Part shown: one piece after another, positions 23,950 to 33,200 of the stretch | Layout: every line of letters begins with the position of its first letter | Position numbering within the stretch: position 1 is the first letter of the stretch | From: an uncultured Prevotellaceae bacterium | Lineage (GTDB): Bacteria > Bacteroidota > Bacteroidia > Bacteroidales > Bacteroidaceae | NCBI GenBank assembly: GCA_946406555.1 | Contig: CAMJLB010000005.1 | Coordinates: 1 to 47,367 of the forward strand | Length of the DNA: 47,367 nucleotides | Reading direction: 5' to 3' | The notes under the pieces: generated by a model | What the model was told of the DNA's origin: nothing | What the model saw: only the letters and a program-made list of their open reading frames with translations | Databases searched by the model: none | Position numbers and translations under genes: made by a program

Positions 23950-24405
23950 ATGAAGAAGACAGGCATTTTCGTGGGCAGTTTCGACCCCTTTACCATTGGC
24001 CACCATTCGGTGGTGCGTCGTGTCCTGCCACTCTTCGACCGACTGGTCATAGGAGTGGTAGGCGACAACGTGCACAAACCCTACATGCTGCCAGCCGAAG
24101 AGCGCATGCAGGCCATCAGGCAGCTCTATGCCGGCGAGCCCGCCGTAGAGGTGAAGTCCTACTATGGCCTGGCCGTCGACTTTGCGCGCGCCGAGGGCGC
24201 ACGCTTCATCGTGAAGGGCGTGCGCTCGGTGAAGGACTTCGAGTATGAACGCGAGCAGGCCGACGTGAACCGGCTCATCACAAAGGGCGAGGTGGAGACG
24301 ATTCTCATCTATGCCGAACCGCAATTTTCGTCGGTTTCATCGACCATGGTGCGCGAGCTGCAGCACTTCGGGCAAGATGTATCGGCACTCCTTCCACCTC
24401 TATGA
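23950..24405 (+). CDS. coaD: Phosphopantetheine adenylyltransferase
   Basis: This 151-residue nucleotidyltransferase makes dephospho-CoA from 4'-phosphopantetheine and ATP, the penultimate step of CoA synthesis. The N-terminal GIFVGSFDPFTIGHHSV contains the TxGH motif, and SSVSSTMVREL near the C-terminus is the ISSTxxR-type motif. RFIVKGVRSVKDFEYE is also conserved. Length is normal for the family. The start MKKTGIFVGSFDP is the family start and lies 8 nt after a -7 promoter element. A triplicated 21-bp repeat and a dispersed palindrome lie downstream. Confidence 0.96.
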   Translation: MKKTGIFVGSFDPFTIGHHSVVRRVLPLFDRLVIGVVGDNVHKPYMLPAEERMQAIRQLYAGEPAVEVKSYYGLAVDFARAEGARFIVKGVRSVKDFEYEREQADVNRLITKGEVETILIYAEPQFSSVSSTMVRELQHFGQDVSALLPPL

Positions 24406-24420
24406 ACCACCATCCGTCAT

Positions 24421-24483
24421 TCTTATGAAGAACGCCATCACTCTTATGAAGAACGCCATCACTCTTATGAAGAACGCCATCAC
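24421..24483 (+). repeat. Three tandem copies of a 21-bp repeat
   Basis: TCTTATGAAGAACGCCATCAC is repeated three times without change, 15 nt after the coaD stop. Being 21 bp long, it is open in frame (SYEERHH-type or MKNAITL peptides), but no gene can be supported. Confidence 0.9.
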
Positions 24484-24485
24484 TC

Positions 24486-24516
24486 TTTTCGTCTATTGTG
24501 CGGCCTGCCAGGCCGC
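24486..24516 (+). repeat. Dispersed 31-nt palindromic element, copy 2
   Basis: TTTTCGTCTATTGT followed by GCGGCC-TGCCA-GGCCGC. It begins 2 nt after the 21-bp tandem repeats and ends 43 nt before ybeY. Confidence 0.85.
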
Positions 24517-24559
24517 CACTGCCAAATAAGCAACCAATCTCCTCTATAATAATTCCGCA

Positions 24560-24970
24560 ATGATTACCTATAGCACCGAAAACGTGAAAATGCCCGCCAT
24601 CCGACGGCGCGACACCAGTGCCTGGATCAGGCGCGTGGCCCAGTCATACGGCAAGCGCGTGGGCGAGGTGGGCTACCTCTTCTGCGACGACGAGCATATC
24701 CTCCAGGTGAACCGCGAATACCTGCAGCACGACTATTATACCGATATCATCACCTTCGACTACTGCGAGGGCGACGTGCTCAATGGCGACCTCGTCATCT
24801 CGCTCGACACCGTCCGCTCCAATGCCGAGCTGTTTCATAAGCCCTACGACGAAGAGCTCCACCGGGTCATCATTCACGGCATACTCCATCTCTGCGGACA
24901 GAACGACAAAGGCCCCGGCGAGCGGGAGCTGATGGAGCAGGCCGAGAACAAGGCGCTGGCCATGAGATGA
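24560..24970 (+). CDS. ybeY: Endoribonuclease YbeY
   Basis: This 136-residue metalloprotein acts in 16S rRNA 3'-end maturation and ribosome quality control. The zinc motif reads HGILHLCGQND, so the first two histidines are present, but the third ligand position (normally His, H-x3-H-x5-H) is Asp. I recall this substitution as common in Bacteroidetes members. The upstream segments LQVNREYLQHDYYTDIITFD and GDLVISLDTV are also typical. It ends with GPGERELMEQAENKAL. It lies between coaD and a PfkB kinase gene. Confidence 0.93.
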   Translation: MITYSTENVKMPAIRRRDTSAWIRRVAQSYGKRVGEVGYLFCDDEHILQVNREYLQHDYYTDIITFDYCEGDVLNGDLVISLDTVRSNAELFHKPYDEELHRVIIHGILHLCGQNDKGPGERELMEQAENKALAMR

Positions 24971-25043
24971 CGCCGCACTGAGGGCGATACGAACGAATAT
25001 ACTACAATACTGCTAATTTTTTCTACGATTTCATCGATTATCT

Positions 25044-25979
25044 ATGCGAAGAGTAATTGGAATAGGAGAGACTGTTCTCGACATTATCTTCAAGGGCAAG
25101 CAGCCCATTCAGGCCGTGCCGGGAGGGTCGGCCTTCAACTGTGTGGTATCGCTGGGACGTGCCGGCGTGCCGGCGGCCTTCATCAGCGAGACGGGCAACG
25201 ACCGCGTGGGGCAGTGGGTAAAGTCGTTTCTCGAGGAAAACGGCGTCGATGCGCGCAACGTGTGCATCTTTCCCGACTCAAAATCGCCCATTTCATTGGC
25301 GTTTCTCGACGAACATAACAATGCTGAGTACCTTTTTTATAAAGACCACCCCCACGACCAGCTCGACTTCCTCTATCCCGAGGTGCAGCCCGACGACGTG
25401 GTGGTCTTCGGCTCCTTCTTTGCCATCAACCCCGTGGTGCGGCCACAGGTGGCAGGTTTCCTCGACTATGCTCGGCAGCATGGGGCCATACTCTACTACG
25501 ACCTGAACTACCGGGCATCGCACAAGGACGAGCTGCTGCGCGTCACGCCAAACATCATCGAGAACCTCGAGTTTGCCGATTTCGTGAGAGGCAGCAACGA
25601 AGACTTCGAGATCATGTACAAAAAGAAAGATGCCGATTCGGTCTACCGCTCCGAGATATCATTCTACAGCAAGAAGTTCATCTATACCCGCGGGCCGCTG
25701 CCTGTCGAGGTAAGAGGCGAAGGCGGCTTTGCCAAGCAATATCCGGTGAAGGATACCGGCAAGCCCGTGGTGAGCACCATCGGTGCAGGCGACAATTTCA
25801 ATGCAGGCTTCCTCTATGGCCTCTTGCGCTATGGCATCACGCGCCAGGACATCGACCGTGGACTCACCGAGCAGCAATGGGACAGCCTCGTCGACAGCGG
25901 ACTGGCCTTCTCGGCCAATGTCTGCAGCAGCATCAGCAACTACATCGACGACCAGTTCGGGCAGCAGATGCGATTCTGA
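25044..25979 (+). CDS. PfkB-family carbohydrate kinase
   Basis: This 311-residue ribokinase-fold kinase transfers phosphate from ATP to a sugar or similar alcohol. The N-terminal PGGSAFNCVVSLGRAG is PfkB signature 1, and VSTIGAGDNFNAGF near residue 250 is signature 2, with the catalytic Asp in GAGD. Length fits fructokinase or ribokinase. The substrate is not evident, since no sugar-utilisation genes adjoin it. It precedes the FprA-type flavoprotein by 28 nt and may be cotranscribed. Confidence 0.9.
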   Translation: MRRVIGIGETVLDIIFKGKQPIQAVPGGSAFNCVVSLGRAGVPAAFISETGNDRVGQWVKSFLEENGVDARNVCIFPDSKSPISLAFLDEHNNAEYLFYKDHPHDQLDFLYPEVQPDDVVVFGSFFAINPVVRPQVAGFLDYARQHGAILYYDLNYRASHKDELLRVTPNIIENLEFADFVRGSNEDFEIMYKKKDADSVYRSEISFYSKKFIYTRGPLPVEVRGEGGFAKQYPVKDTGKPVVSTIGAGDNFNAGFLYGLLRYGITRQDIDRGLTEQQWDSLVDSGLAFSANVCSSISNYIDDQFGQQMRF

Positions 25980-26007
25980 CCGCAAAACAGCAAATTCAAT
26001 ATAAGCA

Positions 26008-27240
26008 ATGAAAGAGATTACAAAAAACATTTTCTATGTGGGCGTCAACGACCGCAATAAGACGCTCTTCGAGGGCTTGTGGCCCCTGCCCAACGGAGTG
26101 AGCTACAACAGTTACATCATCGCCGACGAGAAGGTTTGCCTCATCGACACCGTAGAGGTAGATTTCTTCATGCCCTATCTCGAGAACATTCGCGAGGTGA
26201 TAGGCCAGCGGCCCATCGACTATGTGGTGGTCAACCACATGGAGCCCGACCATAGTGGTTCGCTTGCGCTGCTGCGCCAGTTCTATCCCGACATTCAGAT
26301 CATCGGCAACAAGAAGACGTTCGACATGATGAGTGGCTTCTATCATCTCACCACGGGTCTGAAAGAGGTGAAAAACGGTGATTCCATCGACCTCGGCTCC
26401 TATCAGCTGCAGTTCGTGCTCACGCCCATGGTGCACTGGCCCGAGACCATGATGACCCTCTGCGCACCCAACACTCCGCTCGGCCGAAAGACGCTTGCAA
26501 GGCAAGAACCCTCAACTGTAAACGTCCTCTTCAGCGGCGATGCCTTCGGCTGTTTTGGCGCACTGAACGGTGCCTACGTCGACGAGCAGATGAACTGCGA
26601 CACCTTCTGGCTCGAGATGACACGCTACTACTCTAACATCGTGGGCAAATATGGCACGCCTGTGCAGATGGCGCTGAAGAAGCTCGCCGGTGTGAAGGTC
26701 GACTACATCTGTTCTACCCACGGCCCCGTGTGGCACGAGCATGTAGAGAAGGTCATCGGCATCTACGACCGCCTGTCGCGCTATGAGGCCGAGCCAGGAC
26801 TCGTCATCTGCTACGGAACCATGTATGGCAACACCGAGCGCGCCGCCGAGGTCATCGCGCGGGCTGCCGCCCAGGCCGGGCTGAAGAACATCGTGATGTA
26901 CAACGTGTCGCAGACGCACCACTCTTATATCATACGAGACCTCTTCCGCTACCGTGGCCTCATCGTGGGCGCACCTACCTACAACACCGGACTGTACCAC
27001 GAGATGAACGTGCTGCTCGACGAGCTCTCGCAGAAAGACATCAAAGGCCGCCTCTTCGGATGGTTCGGCTCCTACAGCTGGGCATCGAAGGCCGTGGGCG
27101 AGATTGCCCGATGGAATGAGGAAAAACTGCACTACGAACAGGTGGGAACACCCGTAGAGATAAAGCAGGCCCTGAATGCCGACACGCTGGCACAGTGTGA
27201 GGCGCTGGGACGCGAGATGGCCGAAAAGCTGATGGCTTGA
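26008..27240 (+). CDS. FprA-family A-type flavoprotein (flavodiiron protein)
   Basis: This 410-residue protein has an N-terminal metallo-beta-lactamase-fold diiron domain (VVNHMEPDHSGSLALL, then TPMVHWPETMM, SGDAFGCFGAL and CSTHGPVWHEH supplying ligands). The C-terminal flavodoxin domain carries the FMN loop YGTMYGNTERAAEV. Such proteins reduce O2 to water, or NO to N2O, in the cytoplasm of anaerobes, drawing electrons from rubredoxin or similar. This fits an obligate anaerobe. Length is normal. No rubredoxin gene is adjacent, so the donor is not identified. Confidence 0.92.
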   Translation: MKEITKNIFYVGVNDRNKTLFEGLWPLPNGVSYNSYIIADEKVCLIDTVEVDFFMPYLENIREVIGQRPIDYVVVNHMEPDHSGSLALLRQFYPDIQIIGNKKTFDMMSGFYHLTTGLKEVKNGDSIDLGSYQLQFVLTPMVHWPETMMTLCAPNTPLGRKTLARQEPSTVNVLFSGDAFGCFGALNGAYVDEQMNCDTFWLEMTRYYSNIVGKYGTPVQMALKKLAGVKVDYICSTHGPVWHEHVEKVIGIYDRLSRYEAEPGLVICYGTMYGNTERAAEVIARAAAQAGLKNIVMYNVSQTHHSYIIRDLFRYRGLIVGAPTYNTGLYHEMNVLLDELSQKDIKGRLFGWFGSYSWASKAVGEIARWNEEKLHYEQVGTPVEIKQALNADTLAQCEALGREMAEKLMA

Positions 27241-27287
27241 CAGCGCTGCACGAAAACACCTGATAGTTGCGAATCTGCCCACCGCAC

Positions 27288-28592
27288 ATGGAAAAGCTTC
27301 TGCACTATACTTGGAAACACAAGATGTGGCCCGTCGGTGAGCTTCTTACCACCGACGGGCGCACTGTGGAAATAATCGACCCCGGGCTCTACAACCGCAG
27401 CGACCAGGGGCCAGACTTCTTCAATGCCAAGGTGCGCATAGGTGGAACGCTCTGGGTGGGCAATGTGGAGCTCCACCAGAAGTCGAGCGACTGGTATCTG
27501 CACCACCACGACCGCGATGCTGCCTACAACAACGTGGTGCTGCATGTGGTAGGGGAGGCCGATGCCGATGTGCTCACGCAGGACCAGCATTACCTGCCGC
27601 AACTCGTGCTGAAAGTGCCGGAAAGCGTCAGGCAGAACTATCAGGCCTTGCTCAGCACCGACCACTACCCGCCCTGTTATAAGGTCATTCCCCACCTTCC
27701 GGCCCTGCTGCAACACTCCTGGATGGCCGCCTTGCAGACGGAACGACTGGAACAGAAGACGCTGGCCATTGAGCGACGGGCACAGCGGTGCAATGGCTCG
27801 TGGGAAGATGCCTACTTCGTCACCCTGGCCCGCAACTACGGCTTCGGCGTAAACAGCGATGCCTTCGAGGAGTGGGCCTTCAACGTGCCGCTCAGTGCCG
27901 TAGGCAAGCATCGCGACGACCTGTTCCAGATTGAGGCCATCTTCATGGGCCAGGCAGGACTGCTCGGCGAAGAGACCGTGCACGAGAAGTACAGGGCGGC
28001 GGCGCTCAGCGAGGGCTACTACCAGCGGCTGCGGAACGAATATCTCTATCTGGCCCATAAGTTCTCGATGAAACCGATGGATTTTAAACTCTGGCGATTC
28101 CTCAGGCTGCGACCACAGAACTTCCCGTACATCAGGATTGCCCAGCTGGCCAACCTCTATCATGAACGGCGGGCGGGGCTGAGCGTGCTTTTGGAATGTA
28201 AGACCATCGACGAGTTGGCCAAGCTGCTGCAGACTCACGTCACTCCCTATTGGGAGACCCACTACACCTTCGGCGCAGAGAGCGCGAGAAGCGCCAAGCA
28301 TCTTTCGCCTTCATCGCTCGAACTGCTCATGATCAATACGGCCATACCCATGCTCTTTGCCGTGGGAAGGCACCGCCGCAACGAGGAACTGTGCGACCGC
28401 GCCTTCGATATGATGGAGCAGATAAAGACCGAGAAGAACCATATCGTGACCATGTGGAAAGAGTGCGGACTCGACGCAAGGTCGGCAGCCGACTCGCAGG
28501 CGCTCATTCAGCTGAAAAAAGAATATTGCGACAAGAAAGACTGTCTGCGATGCAGATTCGGATATGAATATTTAAAAAGCCCACAACAATGA
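27288..28592 (+). CDS. DUF2851 family protein
   Basis: This 434-residue protein belongs to a Bacteroidetes family of unknown function. Recognisable segments are MEKLLHYTWKHKMWP at the start, DQGPDFFNAKVRIGG, GNVELHQKSSDWYLH (a nuclease-like or metal-binding look, unproven), and a C-terminal CDKKDCLRCRFGYEYL with three cysteines that could bind a metal. The ORF track begins at a TTG at 27267; the ATG at 27288 matches the usual N-terminus. Its stop overlaps the start of the thioesterase gene (ATGA). Confidence 0.88.
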   Translation: MEKLLHYTWKHKMWPVGELLTTDGRTVEIIDPGLYNRSDQGPDFFNAKVRIGGTLWVGNVELHQKSSDWYLHHHDRDAAYNNVVLHVVGEADADVLTQDQHYLPQLVLKVPESVRQNYQALLSTDHYPPCYKVIPHLPALLQHSWMAALQTERLEQKTLAIERRAQRCNGSWEDAYFVTLARNYGFGVNSDAFEEWAFNVPLSAVGKHRDDLFQIEAIFMGQAGLLGEETVHEKYRAAALSEGYYQRLRNEYLYLAHKFSMKPMDFKLWRFLRLRPQNFPYIRIAQLANLYHERRAGLSVLLECKTIDELAKLLQTHVTPYWETHYTFGAESARSAKHLSPSSLELLMINTAIPMLFAVGRHRRNEELCDRAFDMMEQIKTEKNHIVTMWKECGLDARSAADSQALIQLKKEYCDKKDCLRCRFGYEYLKSPQQ

Positions 28593-28990
28593 AATATATC
28601 TTTGAGACACGCATGCAAGTGCGCGATTATGAGTGCGACATCGAGGGTATCGTCAACAATGCCCAGTATGTTCACTATTGTGAGCACACGCGCCACCTCT
28701 TCCTGAAGTCGCTGGGACTCAGCTTTGCCGAGATGCACCGGAAGGGCGTCGATGCCGTCGTGGCACGCATGCAGCTGCAATACAAGGCACCGCTGAGGCC
28801 CGACGACGAATTCCTCTCAAGGCTGAACATCACCAAGGAGGGCATCAAGTATGTGTTTCACCAAGACATCTTCCGTGCCAGCGACGAGCTGCTCTGCTTC
28901 AGGGGGAAGATTGAGCTGGTCTGTCTGGTCAACGGACGGCTGGCCGTAAGCGAGGATTATGACCGTGCCTTCGAGAAATATGTCCGCTGA
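28589..28990 (+). CDS. Hotdog-fold acyl-CoA thioesterase (YbgC/4HBT family)
   Basis: This 133-residue protein has the 4-hydroxybenzoyl-CoA thioesterase fold. The segment VRDYECDIEGIVNNAQYVHY matches the family motif with a catalytic Asp before GxVxxxxY. It probably hydrolyses short or medium acyl-CoA or acyl-ACP; the substrate is not deducible. It is coupled by ATGA overlap to DUF2851 upstream and overlaps dprA by 11 nt, so the three are one operon. Confidence 0.88.
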   Translation: MKYIFETRMQVRDYECDIEGIVNNAQYVHYCEHTRHLFLKSLGLSFAEMHRKGVDAVVARMQLQYKAPLRPDDEFLSRLNITKEGIKYVFHQDIFRASDELLCFRGKIELVCLVNGRLAVSEDYDRAFEKYVR

Positions 28991-30104
28991 GACGCTCTAT
29001 ACCCTGGCACTCACCCGCGTGGCGGGATTCAACTTCCAGATGGCGCTGCAGCTCTACAGGGAGCTTGGCAGCGCAACGTCGGTGTATGAGCATCGCCACG
29101 ACATCAAGGAGGTGCTGCCCGACTGTCCCGACCGGCTGGCCGCCATGCTGAAAGACTGGTCGCTGCCCCTGGCGCGTGCCGAGCAGGAGATGGCCTTCAT
29201 GGAGAAGCATCGTATAAGGCCGTTGCTGCTCTCGCAGCCCGGCTATCCGCAACGGCTGGCAGAGTGCGTCGATGCGCCCATCGTGCTCTTCTATATGGGG
29301 TCGGCCGACTTGAACCAGCGACGGGTGCTCAACATCATCGGCACACGCCGCATCACCGCCTACGGACAAGACATTATCCGCCATTTCATCGGCGATTTGC
29401 GCTCTTTGTGCCCTCAGGCGCTCATCGTGAGCGGACTGGCCTACGGTGTCGACATCTGTGCCCATCGCCATGCGCTCCAGCAAGGCTTCGAGACAGTGGG
29501 CGTGCTGGCCCATGGCCTCGACGAACTCTATCCGCCCCACCATCGCGACACGGCCAAGGAGATGCTGAGGCAGGGCGGGTTGCTCACCGAGTATATGAGC
29601 GAGACGCGGCCCGACAAGATGAACTTCGTGCGCCGCAACCGCATCGTGGCCGGCATGAGCGATGCCACCATTCTCATAGAGAGTGCTGCCAAGGGCGGAG
29701 GGCTCATCACCTGCCGCATCGCCCAGGACTACGACCGACATGTCTTTGCCTTCCCCGGGGCGGTGGGGGCTCCCTATAGCGAAGGTTGCAACCGGCTGAT
29801 AAGAGACAACGGGGCTGCCCTCATCACGTCGGCCGAAGACTTCGTGCAGGCCATGGGCTGGCACACCGACCAGCAGCTACTGCGGGCCAAGACTGAGGGA
29901 ATAGAGCGTTCGCTCTTTCCAGACCTTTCTGCCGAAGAGCAGACAATAGTGAAAATTCTCGATGAAATGGGCGATTTTCAGCTCAACCAGCTGACGGTGA
30001 AGGCCAATATCCCCATTGCGCAGCTCACTGCCCTGCTCTTCCAGCTCGAGATGAAAGGTGTGGTGCAGCCTCTCGCCGGTGGCACCTACCATCTGCTGAA
30101 ATGA
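28980..30104 (+). CDS. dprA: DNA-processing protein DprA
   Basis: This 374-residue protein binds incoming single-stranded DNA and loads RecA during transformation, and also has more general recombination roles. The Rossmann-like core shows NIIGTRRITAYGQDIIRHF, LIVSGLAYGVDICAHRHAL and GGLITCRIAQDYDRHVFAFP. A helical domain precedes it, and a winged-helix-like C-terminus (PIAQLTALLFQLEMKGVV) follows. I start at ATG 28980 (MSAETLYTLALTRV), which resembles the family N-terminus; ATG 28959 is possible. A promoter-bearing gap follows. Confidence 0.95.
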   Translation: MSAETLYTLALTRVAGFNFQMALQLYRELGSATSVYEHRHDIKEVLPDCPDRLAAMLKDWSLPLARAEQEMAFMEKHRIRPLLLSQPGYPQRLAECVDAPIVLFYMGSADLNQRRVLNIIGTRRITAYGQDIIRHFIGDLRSLCPQALIVSGLAYGVDICAHRHALQQGFETVGVLAHGLDELYPPHHRDTAKEMLRQGGLLTEYMSETRPDKMNFVRRNRIVAGMSDATILIESAAKGGGLITCRIAQDYDRHVFAFPGAVGAPYSEGCNRLIRDNGAALITSAEDFVQAMGWHTDQQLLRAKTEGIERSLFPDLSAEEQTIVKILDEMGDFQLNQLTVKANIPIAQLTALLFQLEMKGVVQPLAGGTYHLLK

Positions 30105-30170
30105 AGCCGATACCTGTGTGAGAAATTCAGCTTCCGTTGCAGCGCAATACAATTTTTTTGTCATTGTTTT

Positions 30171-30200
30171 TTGCGCTTTAGGAAAAAATATGTACTTTTG
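30171..30200 (+). promoter_or_regulatory. Promoter of the propeller hybrid sensor
   Basis: TTG at 30171-30173 (within TTTTTTG), a 19-bp spacer and TACTTTTG at 30193-30200 fit the Bacteroidetes promoter. The ORF-track start at 30171 would cover it, so the ATG at 30222 is preferred. Confidence 0.75.
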
Positions 30201-30221
30201 CATGAATTATTAGGTAAAGTT

Positions 30222-33200
30222 ATGACAAAATCCCTCCGTGCCATCCTTTTTGTGCTGGCTCTTTTTCTATCGTGTGCAGAAGCCGTAGAGGCGCAGACCG
30301 ACTACCGTCAGCGTCAGCTGACGATGGACGACGGTCTTCCGTCGAACTCTGTTCGTGCCGTGCTGCAAGACGGTCGCGGCTTCCTCTGGATAGGCACCGA
30401 CAAAGGGCTGTGCCGCTACGATGGCGTGGTGCTGCAAGACTATCCCGTGAAGGAGAATGCCGCCTCGCAGAACGTGGCGGCCCTGCAGGGCGACGGCACG
30501 CGCGGACTCTTTGTGGGCATAGGCCACAGCGTGCTTTACCTGGACTTCGTGACCGAGAAGTTCGAGACGCTGCCCATGGAGATAGCGCGGCCGGTGACGA
30601 GCCTGGCCGCCGACAGAGACAGCAACCTTTGGGTGGGCACCCAGGGGCAGGGGGTGCTGAGATACAATCTGGCCGACCGTCAGGCAAAGGTTTACACGAT
30701 GGGCGACAGTGCCGCCACGGTGTCGATGGTCTATGCCGATGCCGACAACCAGGTATGGGCCTTGTCGGCACCCGAGGAGTCGAAGGTGTGGCGGCTGAAC
30801 AAGTCGAAGGACGTGTTTCAGCCCGTGGCCCTGAAGAGCGACCAACCCTACGGGGCCGTGACCATGCTGCAGACGGCGAACGGGCAGCGCTGGCTGGGCA
30901 CCTGGGAGCACGGCCTGATGCGCATGGCCGACGATGGCACGCTGGAGCCGATGCCGGCCCCGCAGTCGGGCAACTGCCTGCATATACACACGCTGAGCAG
31001 ATACGACGACCAACAGTTGCTCGTGGGCTGCGACGACGGTCTGTGGCTTTTCAACATGGCCGATCGCACGTTCCAGCTCTATCAGCCCCAGCATTTTATA
31101 TATGCCGCCACGCTGGACCGTGAGGGAGGCCTCTGGCTTGGCACGAAATATGGCGGCATCACCTATGTGTCGCCCATCGTCCACCGTTTCGATGCCACCC
31201 CGGGCGGCATCGCCACCCGTTTCTGCGAAGACCGCCACGGCCGCATCTGGGTGGCCAGCGACGATATGGGCGTGATGTGCTTCCAGCGTGGCAAGCGTCT
31301 CGCCGCCTATCCCGGTCAGCAGCAGCTGCAGCAGATCAGTGCCCATGCGCTGTGCATGGACGGCGACGAGCTGTGGATAGGCACCTTCACTGATGGCGTG
31401 TACGTGCTGAACACGAACACGGGCAGCCTGCGCCACTATGCCCCGTCGGCAACCCCCTTCTCTCTGCCCGAGGCCCATGCCAGCGCCCTGCTGCGCGACA
31501 GCCGGGGGCGCATGTATGTGGCCACGCCCGGGGCGCTGTGCCGCTACGACCGCCAGAACGACCGCTTTGAGCGTATCATGCAGATAGGTGCCCTGCCCGT
31601 CGACATGGACGAGGGGGCCGACGGCAGCCTCTGGATTGCCACCCAGGGCGAAGGGCTCTACCGCTATGGCGCCAACGGCGCGTCGAAGCACTACCGTCAT
31701 AGCCCTGTCGACGATGCCACGCTCACCGACGACCTGGTGAACTGTGCCCTCTTCGACGAGGCTGGCACGCTGTGGGTGGCCACCCAGGGCGGCCTGTGCC
31801 GCTACGATGCGAAGGCCGACAACTTCCGGCGCATCAAGCTCGACGTGCCCAAGCAGGCCGTGGCGAGCATCGTCGAAGACCAGGGCGTGCTATGGCTTGC
31901 CGGCGACTGCGGCGTGCTGAAATACAGCCCGGGCAAAGACCTGCAGCGTTTCACCCGCCACGATGGCCTGGTGAGCGAGCAGTTCCAGCCCAGTTCGTGT
32001 CTCAAGGCCAGCGACGGCTGCATCTACTTCGGCACCATCAGGGGCTTCAATTCGTTCTATCCCTATCAGATCAGGGTGAACCAGCAGCAGCCGCCCGTGT
32101 TCATCACGCGGCTCGACGTGTATAACTTTCCCGTGGAGGTAGGCTCGTGGCGACTGCCCGTGGCGCTGCCCAGCGTCGACAAGGTAGACCTGTGGTACAA
32201 CGACCGCGTGGTGTCGCTGGCCTTTGCCTCGCTCAGCTTCTGCTCGCCCGAAAAGAATATCTATGCCTATATACTGGAGGGCTTCGACAAGGAGTGGCAG
32301 TATGTGGGCCATAACCATAAGGCCACCTATACCAACCTGCCCGTAGGCACCTATACCTTCCGCGTGCGTGCCACCAACAACGACGGCCTGTGGGGCCAGA
32401 ACGAGGCGCGGCTCACCATCGTGGTGCACCCGCCCTTCTGGTGGAGCCTGCCGGCCAAGGTGTTCTATGTGGTGCTGGCCATCGTCATGCTGTGGCTGCT
32501 CATGCGCTGGCGGCTGCTGCTGGCCGGGCGCAAGCACCGCAAGGAGATGGCACTGCTGAGCGAGGCCAAGGAGGAAGAGGTGCGCAATGCCCGCATGGAG
32601 TTCTTCACGATGATAGCCCATGAGATACGCACGCCCGTATCGCTCATCATCGGTCCTGTGGAGCAGCTGAAGGGGTCGTTGAGCGACGCTCAACGCTCCA
32701 CCCTCCTCGAAACCATCGACCGCAACGCCCACCGGCTGCTGGAACTGGTCAACCAGTTGCTCGACTTCCGCAAGGTGGAGCATGGCGGCATGGACGGGCA
32801 CTTTGCCTTGCACGACATACCGGAGCTGATGGCCTCGGTGGCCAAAAACTTCCGACCCGTGACCGAGCAGAAAGGCCACCAGCTGCACGTGGCGTGCGAG
32901 CCGGCGTCGTTCAAGGCCGTGGCCGACCGCGAGGCCATCGTGAAGCTGACGAGCAACCTGCTCTCGAATGCCGACAAATACACCACCAGCCGCATAGAGC
33001 TGCGCTGCCAGTTGCAGCCCGACGGCAAGCACTGGCTGATAGAGGTGGAAGACGATGGCCGTGGCATCAGTGCCAGCGACCAGCGCCACATCTTCGACCC
33101 CTTCTTCCAGACGAAGGGCAGCAAGCCCGGCACGGGCATCGGCCTGAGCATCGTGAAACGCATCGCCCAGCTGCACCACGGGCAGGTGAGCATCAGCTCC

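Noticed and set aside
24421-24483. Possible CRISPR array
   Set aside because: The 21-bp copies are directly adjacent with no spacers.
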